Of a stretch of 48,000 nt of DNA, positions 7,133 to 15,553 are shown in pieces (within the stretch, counting starts at the first letter, position 1; each line of letters begins with the position of its first letter). The notes under the pieces were generated by a model. That model saw only the letters and a list, made by a program, of their open reading frames with translations. It was not told the DNA's origin and made no database searches. This DNA comes from DATLYH01 sp035575035. GTDB lineage: Bacteria; Planctomycetota; Planctomycetia; Gemmatales; Gemmataceae. Position numbers and translations under genes: made by a program. Location: the NCBI GenBank assembly GCA_035575035.1, contig DATLYH010000279.1, positions 1-48,000 on the forward strand. The letters are read 5' to 3'.

Positions 7133-9451
7133 TCAATCCGGTGTCTGTTCGAAGATGCGCTCGAAGCTTGCCTCGCACTGGCTGAAGGCGACCAGCAGCG
7201 CCGGGTCGAACTGGCCGGTCGATTCCAGCAGCAGCCGCCGGACGGCGGCGTGCGACAGGCCCGGCTTGTACACCAGCTTGCAGCGCAAGGCGTCGTAGAC
7301 GTCGGCCACCGTCACGATCCGGGCCGCCAGGGGAATCGCCTCCCCCGCCAGGCCGGCCGGGTAGCCGGTCCCATCGTAGCGCTCATGGTGATAGTGGACA
7401 ATATCGATGGCCATTTGCAGAAAAGCGAGACAGGTGCCGTGCTGCCGGGCCACCGCTTCCAGAATGCTCGCCCCCAGCACCGTGTGCGACTCCATGATCG
7501 AGCGCTCCTCGGGGTCGAGCCGGCCCGGCTTGAGGAGCACATGGTCGGGGATGGCCACCTTGCCGATGTCGTGCAGCAGCACGCAGCGCTCCAGCATGCG
7601 GATGAAATTGGCGTCGATGGCAGTGGCGAAGGCCGGCAGCCGCATTGCCTCCTCGGCCAGGACGCGCACGTAAGCTTGCATCCGCAGCAGATGGCCGCCG
7701 GTCTCCAGGCCGCGCAGCTCGGCCATCTTGGCCATGGCGAAGATGAGCACGTCCTGGGCCTGGTACAGGTCGTTGTCGCGCAGCTTCAGGGCCTGCTCCA
7801 GCTGCTGGTTGGTTTGCAGCAGATGATGCACCAGCCGATCAGCCCGCTCCTCGCTCTCCTTGAGGCGCAGGGCGACGCGGGCGCGGGTCAGCAGCTCGTT
7901 GGCCGGGGCCGATTTGCACACGTAGTCGTCGGCGCCGGCCTCCTGGCTCAAGGATGCCCCCTCGGCGGTGAGGCGCGGCGTCAGCAGGATCAGCTTGAGG
8001 TGCGGCGCCGGCGGCTCGGCCCGCAGCCGTCGGCACAGGTCGTAGCCCTCGTCGTCGGGCAGCTGGGTATCGATCAGCACCAGGTCGCAGCCGGTGCGGG
8101 CCAGCCAATCCTGGGCCTCGCGGGCCGTGGCCGCCTCGGCCACCTCCAGGCTCGGCACATCGAGAGCGGCCCGGCAATGAGCGCGGCAGCTGGCGTGGCT
8201 GGAGACAATCAGGACGCGATGGCTGCGCTGCCCCAGCTCGGCGGGGGTGGGCCGATGCTCGCCCAGATACGAGCGGGAGCCGTCAGCCACCCGGCCGTTA
8301 AGCAGCGGCAGCACCACCGCGGAGGCGGTATCGGTCAGCAGGTACAGGTCCGGCCGGCGCGACCGGGACAAAAAACTGTTCAGCGCCGTGATGACCGCCT
8401 GGGGCGTGGGGAAGCGGTCATCGGGGGCCTGGGCCATCATCTGATTAACGATCTTCTCCAGCTCCAACGGCAGCTCGGGGCGGTGATGGCGCAGGGGAAT
8501 CGGCTTCTCGCGCTGCCGGGCCAACAGGGCCTCCAGCATCGGCCGGTCGCTGGGGAACGGCTTCTTGCCGGTCAGCAGCCAGTAGAAGGTGCCCCCCAGA
8601 CTGTAGATGTCGGCGCGGATGTCCACACTGCGGGCGTCCCGGGCCTGCTCGGGGGCCATGTACTCGACCGTGCCGAGCATGGAATGGGCCTCGGTGCAGC
8701 GCCGCCGACAGAGCCGGGCCAGGCCGAAATCAAGGATCTTTACCCGGTTCTCCGCCGTCACCACCAGGTTGGACGGTTTGATGTCGCGGTGGACCAGGCC
8801 GTGTTCGTGGGCATGCTGCAAGCCGTCGGCCACCTGGCGGATGAAGTCGCAGGCCCGCTCGATCGGCAGCGGGCCATGCTCCTCGACGTAGCGCTCCAGG
8901 TTCTCGCCGGTGACATACTCCATCACCAGGTAGCTGAGCACCCGCGACGGCGCATGCGGGATCTTGACCTCGCCGGCGTCGAAGGCCAGCACGATGTTGG
9001 GGTGGCGCAGGGCCGCCAATGCCTGCATCTCGCTGTAGAAGCGCTGGGTAAAAACCGATTTGTGGTCCTCCCAGGGGAAGAGCACCTTCAGGGCCACCAC
9101 CCGCTTCATGTGGACGTGCTCGGCCTTGTAGACGACCCCCATGCCGCCGGTCCCCAGCCGATCGACGACGCGGTAATTGCCCAGCACCAGGCCGAAGGTC
9201 TGGCCGGCCAGCAGGCGAGTAACCTGATACTCGTTGAGCAGGCCCTGGCGGAGCAGTGCCTCGGTCAGCTCCTGGGTGTCGGCGTCGCGGAGGTCGGGGT
9301 GGGCCTCGAAGAACGCCTCCAGCTCGACGCTGGGCAGCAGTTGGCTTTCGCGGAGGTAGAGCAAGAATTCATCGGGCGGCGGCAGGGTGCCGGTTGTCGG
9401 CGCCGCCGTCTCGAGCGGGTCGATTGCTTGCCAGTCCCCGGTTCGATCCAT
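7133..9451 (-). CDS. Ser/Thr kinase - receiver - HD-GYP fusion
   Basis: A 772-residue signalling protein without obvious membrane segments. An N-terminal segment (1-90) precedes a Hanks-type kinase (about 93-360) with glycine loop GTGGMGVVYKAE, catalytic Lys122, HRDIKPSN (221-228), DFG (241-243) and APEQ (266-269), all intact. A receiver-like domain (about 411-530) keeps the phospho-acceptor Asp461 (LVLIDTQLPD), Thr491 and Lys513. It has lost the N-terminal acidic pair (VLIVSSH instead of VLIVDD), so phosphorylation there is doubtful. A helical linker (531-560) leads to an HD-GYP domain (560-770) with HD at 627-628, HHE at 688-690 and GYPAG at 696-700, the signature of c-di-GMP phosphodiesterases. 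It may link Ser/Thr phosphorylation to c-di-GMP breakdown (inference). Confidence 0.9.
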   Translation of the reverse strand: MDRTGDWQAIDPLETAAPTTGTLPPPDEFLLYLRESQLLPSVELEAFFEAHPDLRDADTQELTEALLRQGLLNEYQVTRLLAGQTFGLVLGNYRVVDRLGTGGMGVVYKAEHVHMKRVVALKVLFPWEDHKSVFTQRFYSEMQALAALRHPNIVLAFDAGEVKIPHAPSRVLSYLVMEYVTGENLERYVEEHGPLPIERACDFIRQVADGLQHAHEHGLVHRDIKPSNLVVTAENRVKILDFGLARLCRRRCTEAHSMLGTVEYMAPEQARDARSVDIRADIYSLGGTFYWLLTGKKPFPSDRPMLEALLARQREKPIPLRHHRPELPLELEKIVNQMMAQAPDDRFPTPQAVITALNSFLSRSRRPDLYLLTDTASAVVLPLLNGRVADGSRSYLGEHRPTPAELGQRSHRVLIVSSHASCRAHCRAALDVPSLEVAEAATAREAQDWLARTGCDLVLIDTQLPDDEGYDLCRRLRAEPPAPHLKLILLTPRLTAEGASLSQEAGADDYVCKSAPANELLTRARVALRLKESEERADRLVHHLLQTNQQLEQALKLRDNDLYQAQDVLIFAMAKMAELRGLETGGHLLRMQAYVRVLAEEAMRLPAFATAIDANFIRMLERCVLLHDIGKVAIPDHVLLKPGRLDPEERSIMESHTVLGASILEAVARQHGTCLAFLQMAIDIVHYHHERYDGTGYPAGLAGEAIPLAARIVTVADVYDALRCKLVYKPGLSHAAVRRLLLESTGQFDPALLVAFSQCEASFERIFEQTPD

Positions 9452-10018
9452 GAGAGGCTCCTTGCGAGTCAGCCTCCCCCGCCGCTGAGCAGGGGTCGGA
9501 TCGCTCCGCCGCCCTGCCCGGCCAAGCGCGCCGTTTCCAAGCCTTGGGCAGGGCGGACAGTAGCAGGAAAGGGGATGCAGGTGCCGGCGAGATGGGGGCG
9601 GTGGTCAGGTCCCGCGCGGTCCTGGGTCGGCCGGCGGCCGTGGAATGCCACGCGCCTGGGGGGAGCCTCTCGTCCGTACCGTCTGGGCGGTTCCGTGTTC
9701 CGCTTTCGGCCCCGGCTGGATATTCGGCCGCCGCCGGAGCCGGACTAGCGCTCTCCAGGAGAGCTGCTGCTGCAAGGATAGATCCCAATTAGGGCCAGTC
9801 AAATTCCCGGCGGGATTGGGGAGAGGAAGCGACCATGTGTAGTAGGGGTCAGGGGTGAGGGACTTTTCGCTGACCTCTGACCCCTGTCTCCACCCTCTGG
9901 CCTCTCTTCCAAGTGGCGGACCGGGGGCCGCGTCTCAACCCGCCTTGTCAGGACCCGGGGGGATTGCCGACAATGCACCAGGGCAAGGAAGCCATCCCCG
10001 AGGAGGAGTCTCCCTGCA
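9452..10018. other. Gene-free stretch with period-7 repeat arms
   Basis: No convincing gene lies between the divergent kinase fusion and scpB genes. At 9844-9862 a GGGGTCA/GGGGTGA tandem faces complementary units (TGACCTC, TGACCCC, TGTCTCC) at 9870-9910, forming inverted arms. A small hairpin (CTCTCCAGGAGAG) lies near 9754. Promoters for both flanking genes should be here, but none is clear. Confidence 0.6.
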
Positions 10019-10726
10019 ATGACCGAAGAGCAACCGCCGGAAGCCGTTCCCTCTGTCTCCGGGGAGCCGGCGGCCCAGGACCTGGGCCGGTCCTATGGCA
10101 GCCTGCTCGACCGGCAGCCCTGGGAGGTGGACGCGGGCGATTTCGACATGCCGGCCGCCGAGGAGAGCATGACCCAGCCCCAGGCCAAGTCCCCACCCCC
10201 TACGGAGCCGCCGTCGCCGTTGCGGATCGTCGAGGCGCTGTTGTTCGTCGGTGGCGCCCCGTTGACGGCGGCCCGGGCGTGCGAGATGGTGCGCGGCCTG
10301 ACGCCGGCCCAGTTCGCCGAGACCCTGGACACCTTGAACCGCACCTACCGGCGGCAGGGCCGGCCCTACACGATCCAGGCTCAGGGACCAGGCTACGTGC
10401 TCGCTCTGCGGCCGCGCTACCAGGCGGTGCTGGAGAAATTGTATGGGACGATGCGCGAGGCGCGGCTATCGCAGGCAGCCATTGACGTGTTGGCCCTGGT
10501 CGCCTACCGCCAGCCGGCCACCAAGCAGGAGATTGACAGCCTGCGCGGGGCCGACTCCGGCGCCCTGCTACGGCAACTGGTGCGGCGCGGCCTGATCGCC
10601 GTCGTCCACCGCGGCGAGGCCTCGCAGCGGCAGGTGTCATACGGCACCACGCAGCGCTTCCTGGAACTCTTCCGCCTGCGCAGCCTCGACGACCTGCCGC
10701 AGACGCAGGATTTGCAGCGGCTTTAG
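10019..10726 (+). CDS. scpB: Segregation and condensation protein ScpB
   Basis: ScpB binds ScpA and SMC as the winged-helix kleisin partner that compacts chromosomes. After a disordered acidic/proline N-terminus of about 65 residues comes the first winged helix (RIVEALLFVGGAPL...). The second contains LSQAAIDVLALVAYRQPATK and the conserved RGADSGALLRQLVRRGLI, then YGTTQRFLELFRL. The start at 10019 has GAGGAGGAG upstream. No scpA lies beside it. The extended N-terminus (235 residues in total) is longer than the usual 180-200. A period-7 repeat begins right after the stop and pyrF follows. Confidence 0.92.
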   Translation: MTEEQPPEAVPSVSGEPAAQDLGRSYGSLLDRQPWEVDAGDFDMPAAEESMTQPQAKSPPPTEPPSPLRIVEALLFVGGAPLTAARACEMVRGLTPAQFAETLDTLNRTYRRQGRPYTIQAQGPGYVLALRPRYQAVLEKLYGTMREARLSQAAIDVLALVAYRQPATKQEIDSLRGADSGALLRQLVRRGLIAVVHRGEASQRQVSYGTTQRFLELFRLRSLDDLPQTQDLQRL

Positions 10727-10812
10727 TCCTTGGTCCTTCATCCTTCGCCAGTTGCACGAGGGGAATGGCCGCTGACCAAGGACCAAGGACGAAGGACCAA
10801 GGACCAAGGACC
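10727..10812. repeat. Period-7 inverted arms spanning the whole scpB-pyrF gap
   Basis: The left arm (10727-10747; TCCTTGG, TCCTTCA, TCCTTCG) starts at the base after the scpB stop. The right arm (10773-10812; TGACCAA, GGACCAA, GGACGAA...) ends at the base before the pyrF ATG. AAGGA at 10799-10803 is 9 bp from that ATG, so the repeat itself can supply the Shine-Dalgarno sequence, and the left arm is complementary to it. Confidence 0.85.
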
Positions 10813-11757
10813 ATGAATCATTTCGCCGACCGTCTGACTGCCGCCGTGCGGGCCAAGGGGAACGCGGTCTGCGTCGGGATTGATCCGCGCTGGGAGTCGC
10901 TGCCGGAGGAGCTGCGGGCCCGCCACGGCGACGCCAGCCTTGGGGCTGTGGCCCGGGCTTATGAAGAATTCGGCGCCCGGATCATTGACGTGGTTGCGCC
11001 ATTGGTGCCGGTGGTCAAGCCGCAGAGCGCGTTTTTCGAGGCGTGCGGTCCGGCCGGCATGGAGGCGCTGCAACGTCTGCTGCGCCGGGCCAAAGAGCGC
11101 GGTCTGATCACCATCCTCGACGGCAAGCGCAATGACATCGCCAGCACCGCCGCGGCCTATGCGGATGCGGCCTTCGGAGGGGTGACGGTCGGCGGCCGGC
11201 TCCATCCGGTCTGGGACGCCGACGCCTTGACGATCAACCCGTACCTGGGACGGGACGCGGTTGAGCCGTTCCTGACCAGCGCCCGCCGCTGGGGCCGCGG
11301 CGTATTTGTCCTGGTGCGGACGAGCAACCCTGGCGCCGGCCAATTCCAGGATCTCGATTGCGGCGGCCAACCCCTGTACCGACATGTCGCCGAGGCAGTC
11401 GGCGGCTGGGCCGGCGAGAACCTCGGCCGCTGCGGCTTCGGCGACGTCGGCGCCGTGGTGGGGGCCACCTACCCGGCGGAGCTGGCCGACCTGCGGGCCG
11501 CCCTGCCGGAGGTTCTCTTCCTGGTGCCCGGCTTCGGCGCTCAGGGGGCCGGGCCGGCCGACACCGCCGGCGCCTTCCGGCCAGACGGCCTCGGCGCCAT
11601 CGTCAACAGCTCGCGCGGGATCATCTTCTCGTATCCGCCACACGAACCCCACTGGGAGGAGGCCGTCGAACGCGCCACCCGCGCCACCATCGCTGCCCTG
11701 GCCCAGGCCACGCCGATGGGCCGGCTGGCCGCACCGTCCGCCCATCCCGCCCGCTAG
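10813..11757 (+). CDS. pyrF: Orotidine 5'-phosphate decarboxylase, type 2
   Basis: Catalyses OMP to UMP, the last step of de novo pyrimidine synthesis. The 314-residue protein is of the longer type 2 group. It has AVCVGIDPRWESLP at the N-terminus, VVKPQSAFFEACG, and the catalytic LDGKRNDIASTAA (DGKRND 103-108). The phosphate-binding end is LVPGFGAQGAG ... AIVNSSRGIIF. The ATG at 10813 is the family start. Longer readings run into the repeat. It is on the same strand as scpB across an 86-bp repeat-filled gap. Confidence 0.93.
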   Translation: MNHFADRLTAAVRAKGNAVCVGIDPRWESLPEELRARHGDASLGAVARAYEEFGARIIDVVAPLVPVVKPQSAFFEACGPAGMEALQRLLRRAKERGLITILDGKRNDIASTAAAYADAAFGGVTVGGRLHPVWDADALTINPYLGRDAVEPFLTSARRWGRGVFVLVRTSNPGAGQFQDLDCGGQPLYRHVAEAVGGWAGENLGRCGFGDVGAVVGATYPAELADLRAALPEVLFLVPGFGAQGAGPADTAGAFRPDGLGAIVNSSRGIIFSYPPHEPHWEEAVERATRATIAALAQATPMGRLAAPSAHPAR

Positions 11758-12071
11758 CCGAGCCCGTCCTGAATCGTCCTGTTCTCCCTTCCCTCGTTGG
11801 CCGATGTACAGAAATGGAAACACCCTGTTGCAAGATCGCAACGTTTCCCGTGGCTGGCATTCTGGGCTTGCAGGAAGTGCCTGACGGTTGGATTTCCAAC
11901 CTGTTCATCACCCAAAGGTTGCGACAAAAACTCTCCGTCAGGCCCAGGTCGCCATTGCTTGGCATGAAAAATGCTCCTAGGGAGAAGTGAAGGTGATACC
12001 CAACGGCGGTGAGGAGGGCAAGGAAAGCACAGCAGCGGCGCGCACGGACCGATCAACCGCGGAGAGCAGCC
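11758..12071. other. Gene-free stretch after pyrF
   Basis: The 314 bp between pyrF and the small gene show no coding signal, no clear promoter and no member of the repeat families seen elsewhere in the window. The stretch is somewhat less GC-rich around 11800-11980. Confidence 0.4.
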
Positions 12072-12275
12072 ATGAGCACCACCGATTACCGCACCTTGAT
12101 CGATCGGGGCCGGAAGGCGGGTTTGAGGACCTCGGAGTTGTATCGGGCCATTGCCTCGCATCGGCCGGAAGGAACCAACGCGGTCGGCCAGGCTGACAGC
12201 AATGGATTTGTCTTTTGTTACGATCAGAACGGACATCCTACCTACCGTCCGCTCGTCGGCTCCGAGCGTGCTTGA
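12072..12275 (+). CDS. Small hypothetical protein, 67 residues
   Basis: The reading frame from ATG 12072 gives a soluble 67-residue protein starting MSTTDYRTLIDRGRKAGL and ending with an aromatic segment (GFVFCYDQNGHPTYRPL). The N-terminal half is predicted helical and the C-terminal half looks like a short beta unit. An upstream GGAGAGCAG could be the ribosome site. Its even composition and the loss of coding character upstream of the ATG support a real gene. Function is unknown and no family was recognised with certainty. Confidence 0.55.
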   Translation: MSTTDYRTLIDRGRKAGLRTSELYRAIASHRPEGTNAVGQADSNGFVFCYDQNGHPTYRPLVGSERA

Positions 12276-12374
12276 AACCGGCGACAGAATGGGGCCCAGG
12301 CGGCCGGCGATCGCTTCCCCGAGAGGTGGTTGCCGGCCGCTTGATTGCGCGCCGGCGCGGCCGCCGGCTCCCCG

Positions 12375-13148
12375 TTACACATCTCGGCGGGAAAAGTAGA
12401 CCATTCCGATCAGGGCCACCACCAGGCAGACCGCCGCCGACCAGCCGATGAACCGGCCCTGGGCGTGGAGGTCGTAGTTGCCGCGCAGCAGGTGGGGCAG
12501 GTTGCCCAGGGCCCAATCCAGCGACGGGAGTCGGCCCGGCAGCAGCGACAGGACAAAGCCGCTGCCGTACAGCACAACCCAGAGCACGGCAATTCCCAAC
12601 AGGGTGCTGTTGACCATGGCGCTGACGGTCACGCCGCAGGTGACCACGATCGCCAGCACCGCCTCGACGCTGGCCAGGGCCACCAACCCGCCGGTCAGCG
12701 ACAGGTCCTCGTGATGGAGGAAGAACCCGCCCGCCAGCGCCGCCGTCCCCATCGCCAGGAAGGTGCCGAGCACCACCACCAGCCGGGCATGCCACTTCCC
12801 CAGGAAGTATTGATACCGGCTGATCCCCCGGCTCAGGACCGAGTCGGCCATGGTGCCCCGCTCCGACGAGATGCTCCCGGCCGTCAGCACCACAATCAGG
12901 GTGACGCTTCCCAGCACGGTCCAGCGGAGCAGGTCGCTGACGGTGGTGGTAGCCGGCTGGATGATGCCGGCCTCGCGGTAGACGCCGACGCGGTACAGCA
13001 AGTAGCCCAACGCAGCCAGCACCGTCACCAGGACCCAGGTCCGGTAAACCCAGCTCCGCAGCGTTTGCCGCACGTCGGCCTGGAGCACGGCCCAGTAAGG
13101 GAGCCAGCGGTTGATCCTGACCGTCTTTGTGGGGAGCGGCGCTTCCAT
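12375..13148 (-). CDS. ABC-2 type transporter permease
   Basis: A 257-residue membrane protein with about six hydrophobic segments (for example WVLVTVLAALGYLLY, WTVLGSVTLIVVLTAG, LAIVVTCGVTVSAMV, AAVCLVVALIGMVYF). The cytosolic SISSERGTMADSVLSRGIS after the second segment is typical of the gliding/ABC-2 permease family. It lies 61 bp downstream of an ABC ATPase on the same strand, with a period-7 repeat filling the gap, and the two should form one exporter. The substrate is unknown. Confidence 0.85.
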   Translation of the reverse strand: MEAPLPTKTVRINRWLPYWAVLQADVRQTLRSWVYRTWVLVTVLAALGYLLYRVGVYREAGIIQPATTTVSDLLRWTVLGSVTLIVVLTAGSISSERGTMADSVLSRGISRYQYFLGKWHARLVVVLGTFLAMGTAALAGGFFLHHEDLSLTGGLVALASVEAVLAIVVTCGVTVSAMVNSTLLGIAVLWVVLYGSGFVLSLLPGRLPSLDWALGNLPHLLRGNYDLHAQGRFIGWSAAVCLVVALIGMVYFSRRDV

Positions 13149-13209
13149 GTCATCGTCCGTAGTCCGTGGTCCGTAGTCCGCGGTGATCTTTGCTACGGAC
13201 CACGGACTC
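13149..13209. repeat. Period-7 inverted arms between ABC ATPase and permease
   Basis: On the minus strand, AGTCCGTGGTCCGTA directly follows the ATPase stop. A complementary run of CGGACNA units (CGGACTA, CGGACCA, CGGACTA, CGGACGA) then leads to the permease ATG. The repeat fills the entire 61-bp gap, as between scpB and pyrF. Confidence 0.85.
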
Positions 13210-14214
13210 TTACGCGGCTTCGTCCATCTGGAACAGCCGGGCGAAGCCGCGAGATTCTTCCTTCTCCACCAGGTCCAGGAATGCCTGCTCGGTCTGCTGG
13301 CCGACGCTGCGAATGCTTACCAGGGTGACCTTGTTGTCGGCCAGCGTCATGAAGGCGTTCGCCAACGCCGACGTGTTGACCGCCTCGTCGCTCAGGTGCA
13401 GCTCCAGCCGCCGGTGGCGGAGCTGGACCGACTTGAAGTCCGCCATGCCTCGGATCAGCTGCGCCGCCCGGGTGATGGCCTTCTGCTCTCCCTCCAGGTC
13501 CAGTTCGTAATGGTTGCGGCGCATCCGTCCCTTGAGGTCCTGGAGCGAGCCGCAGTAGATCAGCTGGCCGCGGCTCAGGACGGCGGCATGATTGCAGACC
13601 TCGTCGATGTCGCTCAGGTTGTGGCTGGAGAGGATCAGGGTCTTTTCCCGGCTCAGGGTCTTGATCAATTCCAGCATGCTGCGGCGGGCCTCGGGGTCGA
13701 GGCCGTGCGTCGGCTCATCCCAGATCAGTAAGTCGGGCTCGTTGATCAGGCTGGTGCCGACGGCCAGCCGGGCGGTCATGCCGTTGGAGAAGCCGGCGAT
13801 CGGGTCGCCGGAGACGGCCAGCAGATCGACGGCGCGGATCAGCGACGCTAGCCGCGGCTTGCGGACCTCGGCGGGCAGGCCGAAGAGCCGGGCCATGTAG
13901 TCCAGATAGGTGATCGGCGTCATCCCGCGCGGGAACTGGGGATTGGTGGGGATGTAGCCGATGCGGCGGCGCAGGTCGGCCGCGTTGGGCGTCATGATCT
14001 TGCCGAACACCTTGACCCAGCCGGCCGTGGGACGGTGCAGTCCGAGGATGAGGCGCAGGAGGGTCGTCTTGCCGGCGCCGTTGGGTCCCAGCAGGCCCAG
14101 GACGCAGCCCGGCTCGATCTTCAACGTGACATCGTTCAGGGCGATCTGGCGGTTCTGGTAAATCTTGGTCAGCCGGTTGGTCTCGACCACCAGGTCGCTC
14201 GCCTTCTCGGCCAC
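13210..14214 (-). CDS. ABC transporter ATP-binding protein
   Basis: A 334-residue nucleotide-binding subunit with Walker A GPNGAGKTT, signature GFSNGMTARLAV (a divergent LSGGQ, as in some ABC-2 exporters), Walker B LLIWDEPTHGLD and switch His in ILSSHNLSD. A C-terminal extension of about 100 residues follows the ATPase core. The start chosen is GTG at 14214, with GGAGGGAG upstream, giving VAEKASDLVVETNRLTKIY. Upstream sequence in the same frame is repeat-derived and is not coding. It pairs with the permease immediately downstream. Confidence 0.88.
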   Translation of the reverse strand: MAEKASDLVVETNRLTKIYQNRQIALNDVTLKIEPGCVLGLLGPNGAGKTTLLRLILGLHRPTAGWVKVFGKIMTPNAADLRRRIGYIPTNPQFPRGMTPITYLDYMARLFGLPAEVRKPRLASLIRAVDLLAVSGDPIAGFSNGMTARLAVGTSLINEPDLLIWDEPTHGLDPEARRSMLELIKTLSREKTLILSSHNLSDIDEVCNHAAVLSRGQLIYCGSLQDLKGRMRRNHYELDLEGEQKAITRAAQLIRGMADFKSVQLRHRRLELHLSDEAVNTSALANAFMTLADNKVTLVSIRSVGQQTEQAFLDLVEKEESRGFARLFQMDEAA

Positions 14215-14517
14215 GAGGCTCCCTCCCCGCGCGGTACGGTCCGGGGGCGGATTATACGCACCGGCGCGGCCGGCTCCTAGGCCAAGTGGCTGGGCAAGCG
14301 GCCGGCGTGGGCGAGCGGCCAGCGTTAGCTGGCCGGTCAACACCAGGGTGAGCACCGGCCGGCTAACGCTGGCCGCTCGCTTTTTCGCTCGGGTGAGCAC
14401 CGGCCGGCTGACGCCGGCCGCTCGCTCACGCCGGCCGCTCGCTCTTTCGCTCGCCCTTTCGTTAGAAGCCCTTATAATGCCGGTGGCCCGACCGAATGCA
14501 GACCTGACCCTACCTGG
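14215..14517. repeat. Inverted and tandem repeats upstream of hemF
   Basis: Between divergent genes, 14283-14462 holds copies of a GAGCGGCCAGCGTTAGC-type element. One points one way (near 14308), two or three point the other (CACCGGCCGGCTAACGCTGG and variants), and degraded CGCTCGC ends follow. TATAAT at 14473-14478, about 40 bp before hemF, is a possible -10, but no good -35 is visible. Confidence 0.75.
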
Positions 14518-15438
14518 ATGTTCGCCATGTCCTCAGACACCCCCCTCCATGCCCGTGCCGCCGCCTACTTCCGCGAGTTGCAAGACCGCCTCTGCGCCGC
14601 CCTGGAAGAACTCGACGGTCCCGGCCGCTTCCGTGAAGATCTCTGGCAGCGCGAGGGGGGTGGCGGCGGACGGACGCGCGTCCTGACCGAGGGGGGCCTT
14701 TTCGAGAAGGCGGGGGTCAATTTCTCCGACGTTTACGGCCAGTTTTCCGAGGAGTTCGCCCGGCAGATTCCCGGCGAGGGCCGCGACTTCACCGCGACCG
14801 GAATCTCTCTGGTGCTGCACCCGCGCAGCCCGCTGGTGCCGACCGTCCACGCCAACTTCCGCTTCCTGACCCACGGCGCCAAGCAGTGGTTCGGCGGCGG
14901 CGCCGACCTGACCCCCTACTATCCCCGCCGCGAGGATGTGGTCCACTTCCACCGCGTCTGGAAGGCGGTCTGCCACCGCCACCCCGCCGTCGCCGACTAC
15001 CCCCGCTTCAAGAAATGGTGCGACGAATACTTCTTCCTGCCGCACCGGGGCGAGGCCCGCGGCGTCGGCGGCATCTTCTTCGACTACCTCGACGGCGACC
15101 TGGAGCTGACCTTTGCCTTCGTCCGCGACTGCGGCGACCACTTCCTGGAAGCGTACCTGCCGATCGCCCGCCGGCGGAAGGACGAACCGTACACCCCGCA
15201 GCAGCGAGCCTTCCAGGAGTTCCGCCGCGGCCGCTATGTGGAGTTCAACCTCCTCTATGACCGCGGCACCCTGTTCGGCCTAAAGACGGGCGGGCGGGTG
15301 GAGTCGATCCTGATGTCGCTGCCGCCGGTGGTCCGCTGGCACTACGATTACCACCCCGAACCGGGCTCCCCCGAGGCAGAACTGTATGAATACCTCAAGC
15401 CGCGCGACTGGGCGGAGGATGACAGGGTGACAGGGTGA
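14518..15438 (+). CDS. hemF: Oxygen-dependent coproporphyrinogen III oxidase
   Basis: HemF oxidatively decarboxylates coproporphyrinogen III to protoporphyrinogen IX in haem synthesis, using O2. Visible family signatures: GLFEKAGVNFSDVYG, HANFRFL, WFGGGADLTPYYP, FDYLDGDLE, the run GRYVEFNLLYDRGTLFGLKT and a C-terminal LMSLPPVVRWHYDYHPEPGS. About 306 residues is normal. The start may be the ATG at 14518 or at 14527; the latter begins MSSDTP. The last residues (DDRVTG) and the TGA stop lie in a period-8 repeat. It indicates aerobic haem synthesis. Confidence 0.95.
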   Translation: MFAMSSDTPLHARAAAYFRELQDRLCAALEELDGPGRFREDLWQREGGGGGRTRVLTEGGLFEKAGVNFSDVYGQFSEEFARQIPGEGRDFTATGISLVLHPRSPLVPTVHANFRFLTHGAKQWFGGGADLTPYYPRREDVVHFHRVWKAVCHRHPAVADYPRFKKWCDEYFFLPHRGEARGVGGIFFDYLDGDLELTFAFVRDCGDHFLEAYLPIARRRKDEPYTPQQRAFQEFRRGRYVEFNLLYDRGTLFGLKTGGRVESILMSLPPVVRWHYDYHPEPGSPEAELYEYLKPRDWAEDDRVTG

Positions 15439-15520
15439 CGAATCGTAAGGCCCGCCAAGAGCGGCAGGATCGCAGGGGCCGCGGGCGACCGGGTGAGGAC
15501 CGTTGTCTTTGTCACCTCGG
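15419..15520. repeat. Period-8 repeat at the 3' end of hemF
   Basis: GGATGACA GGGTGACA GGGTGACG at 15418-15441 contains the hemF stop. A weaker complementary run (TTGTCACCTCGG) lies near 15507-15520, before the next gene. It is the same family as at 3935-4139 and 19322-19414. Confidence 0.6.
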
Positions 15521-15553
15521 CAGGAAAGTAACAACAGATAAGCGAGGTCATCC

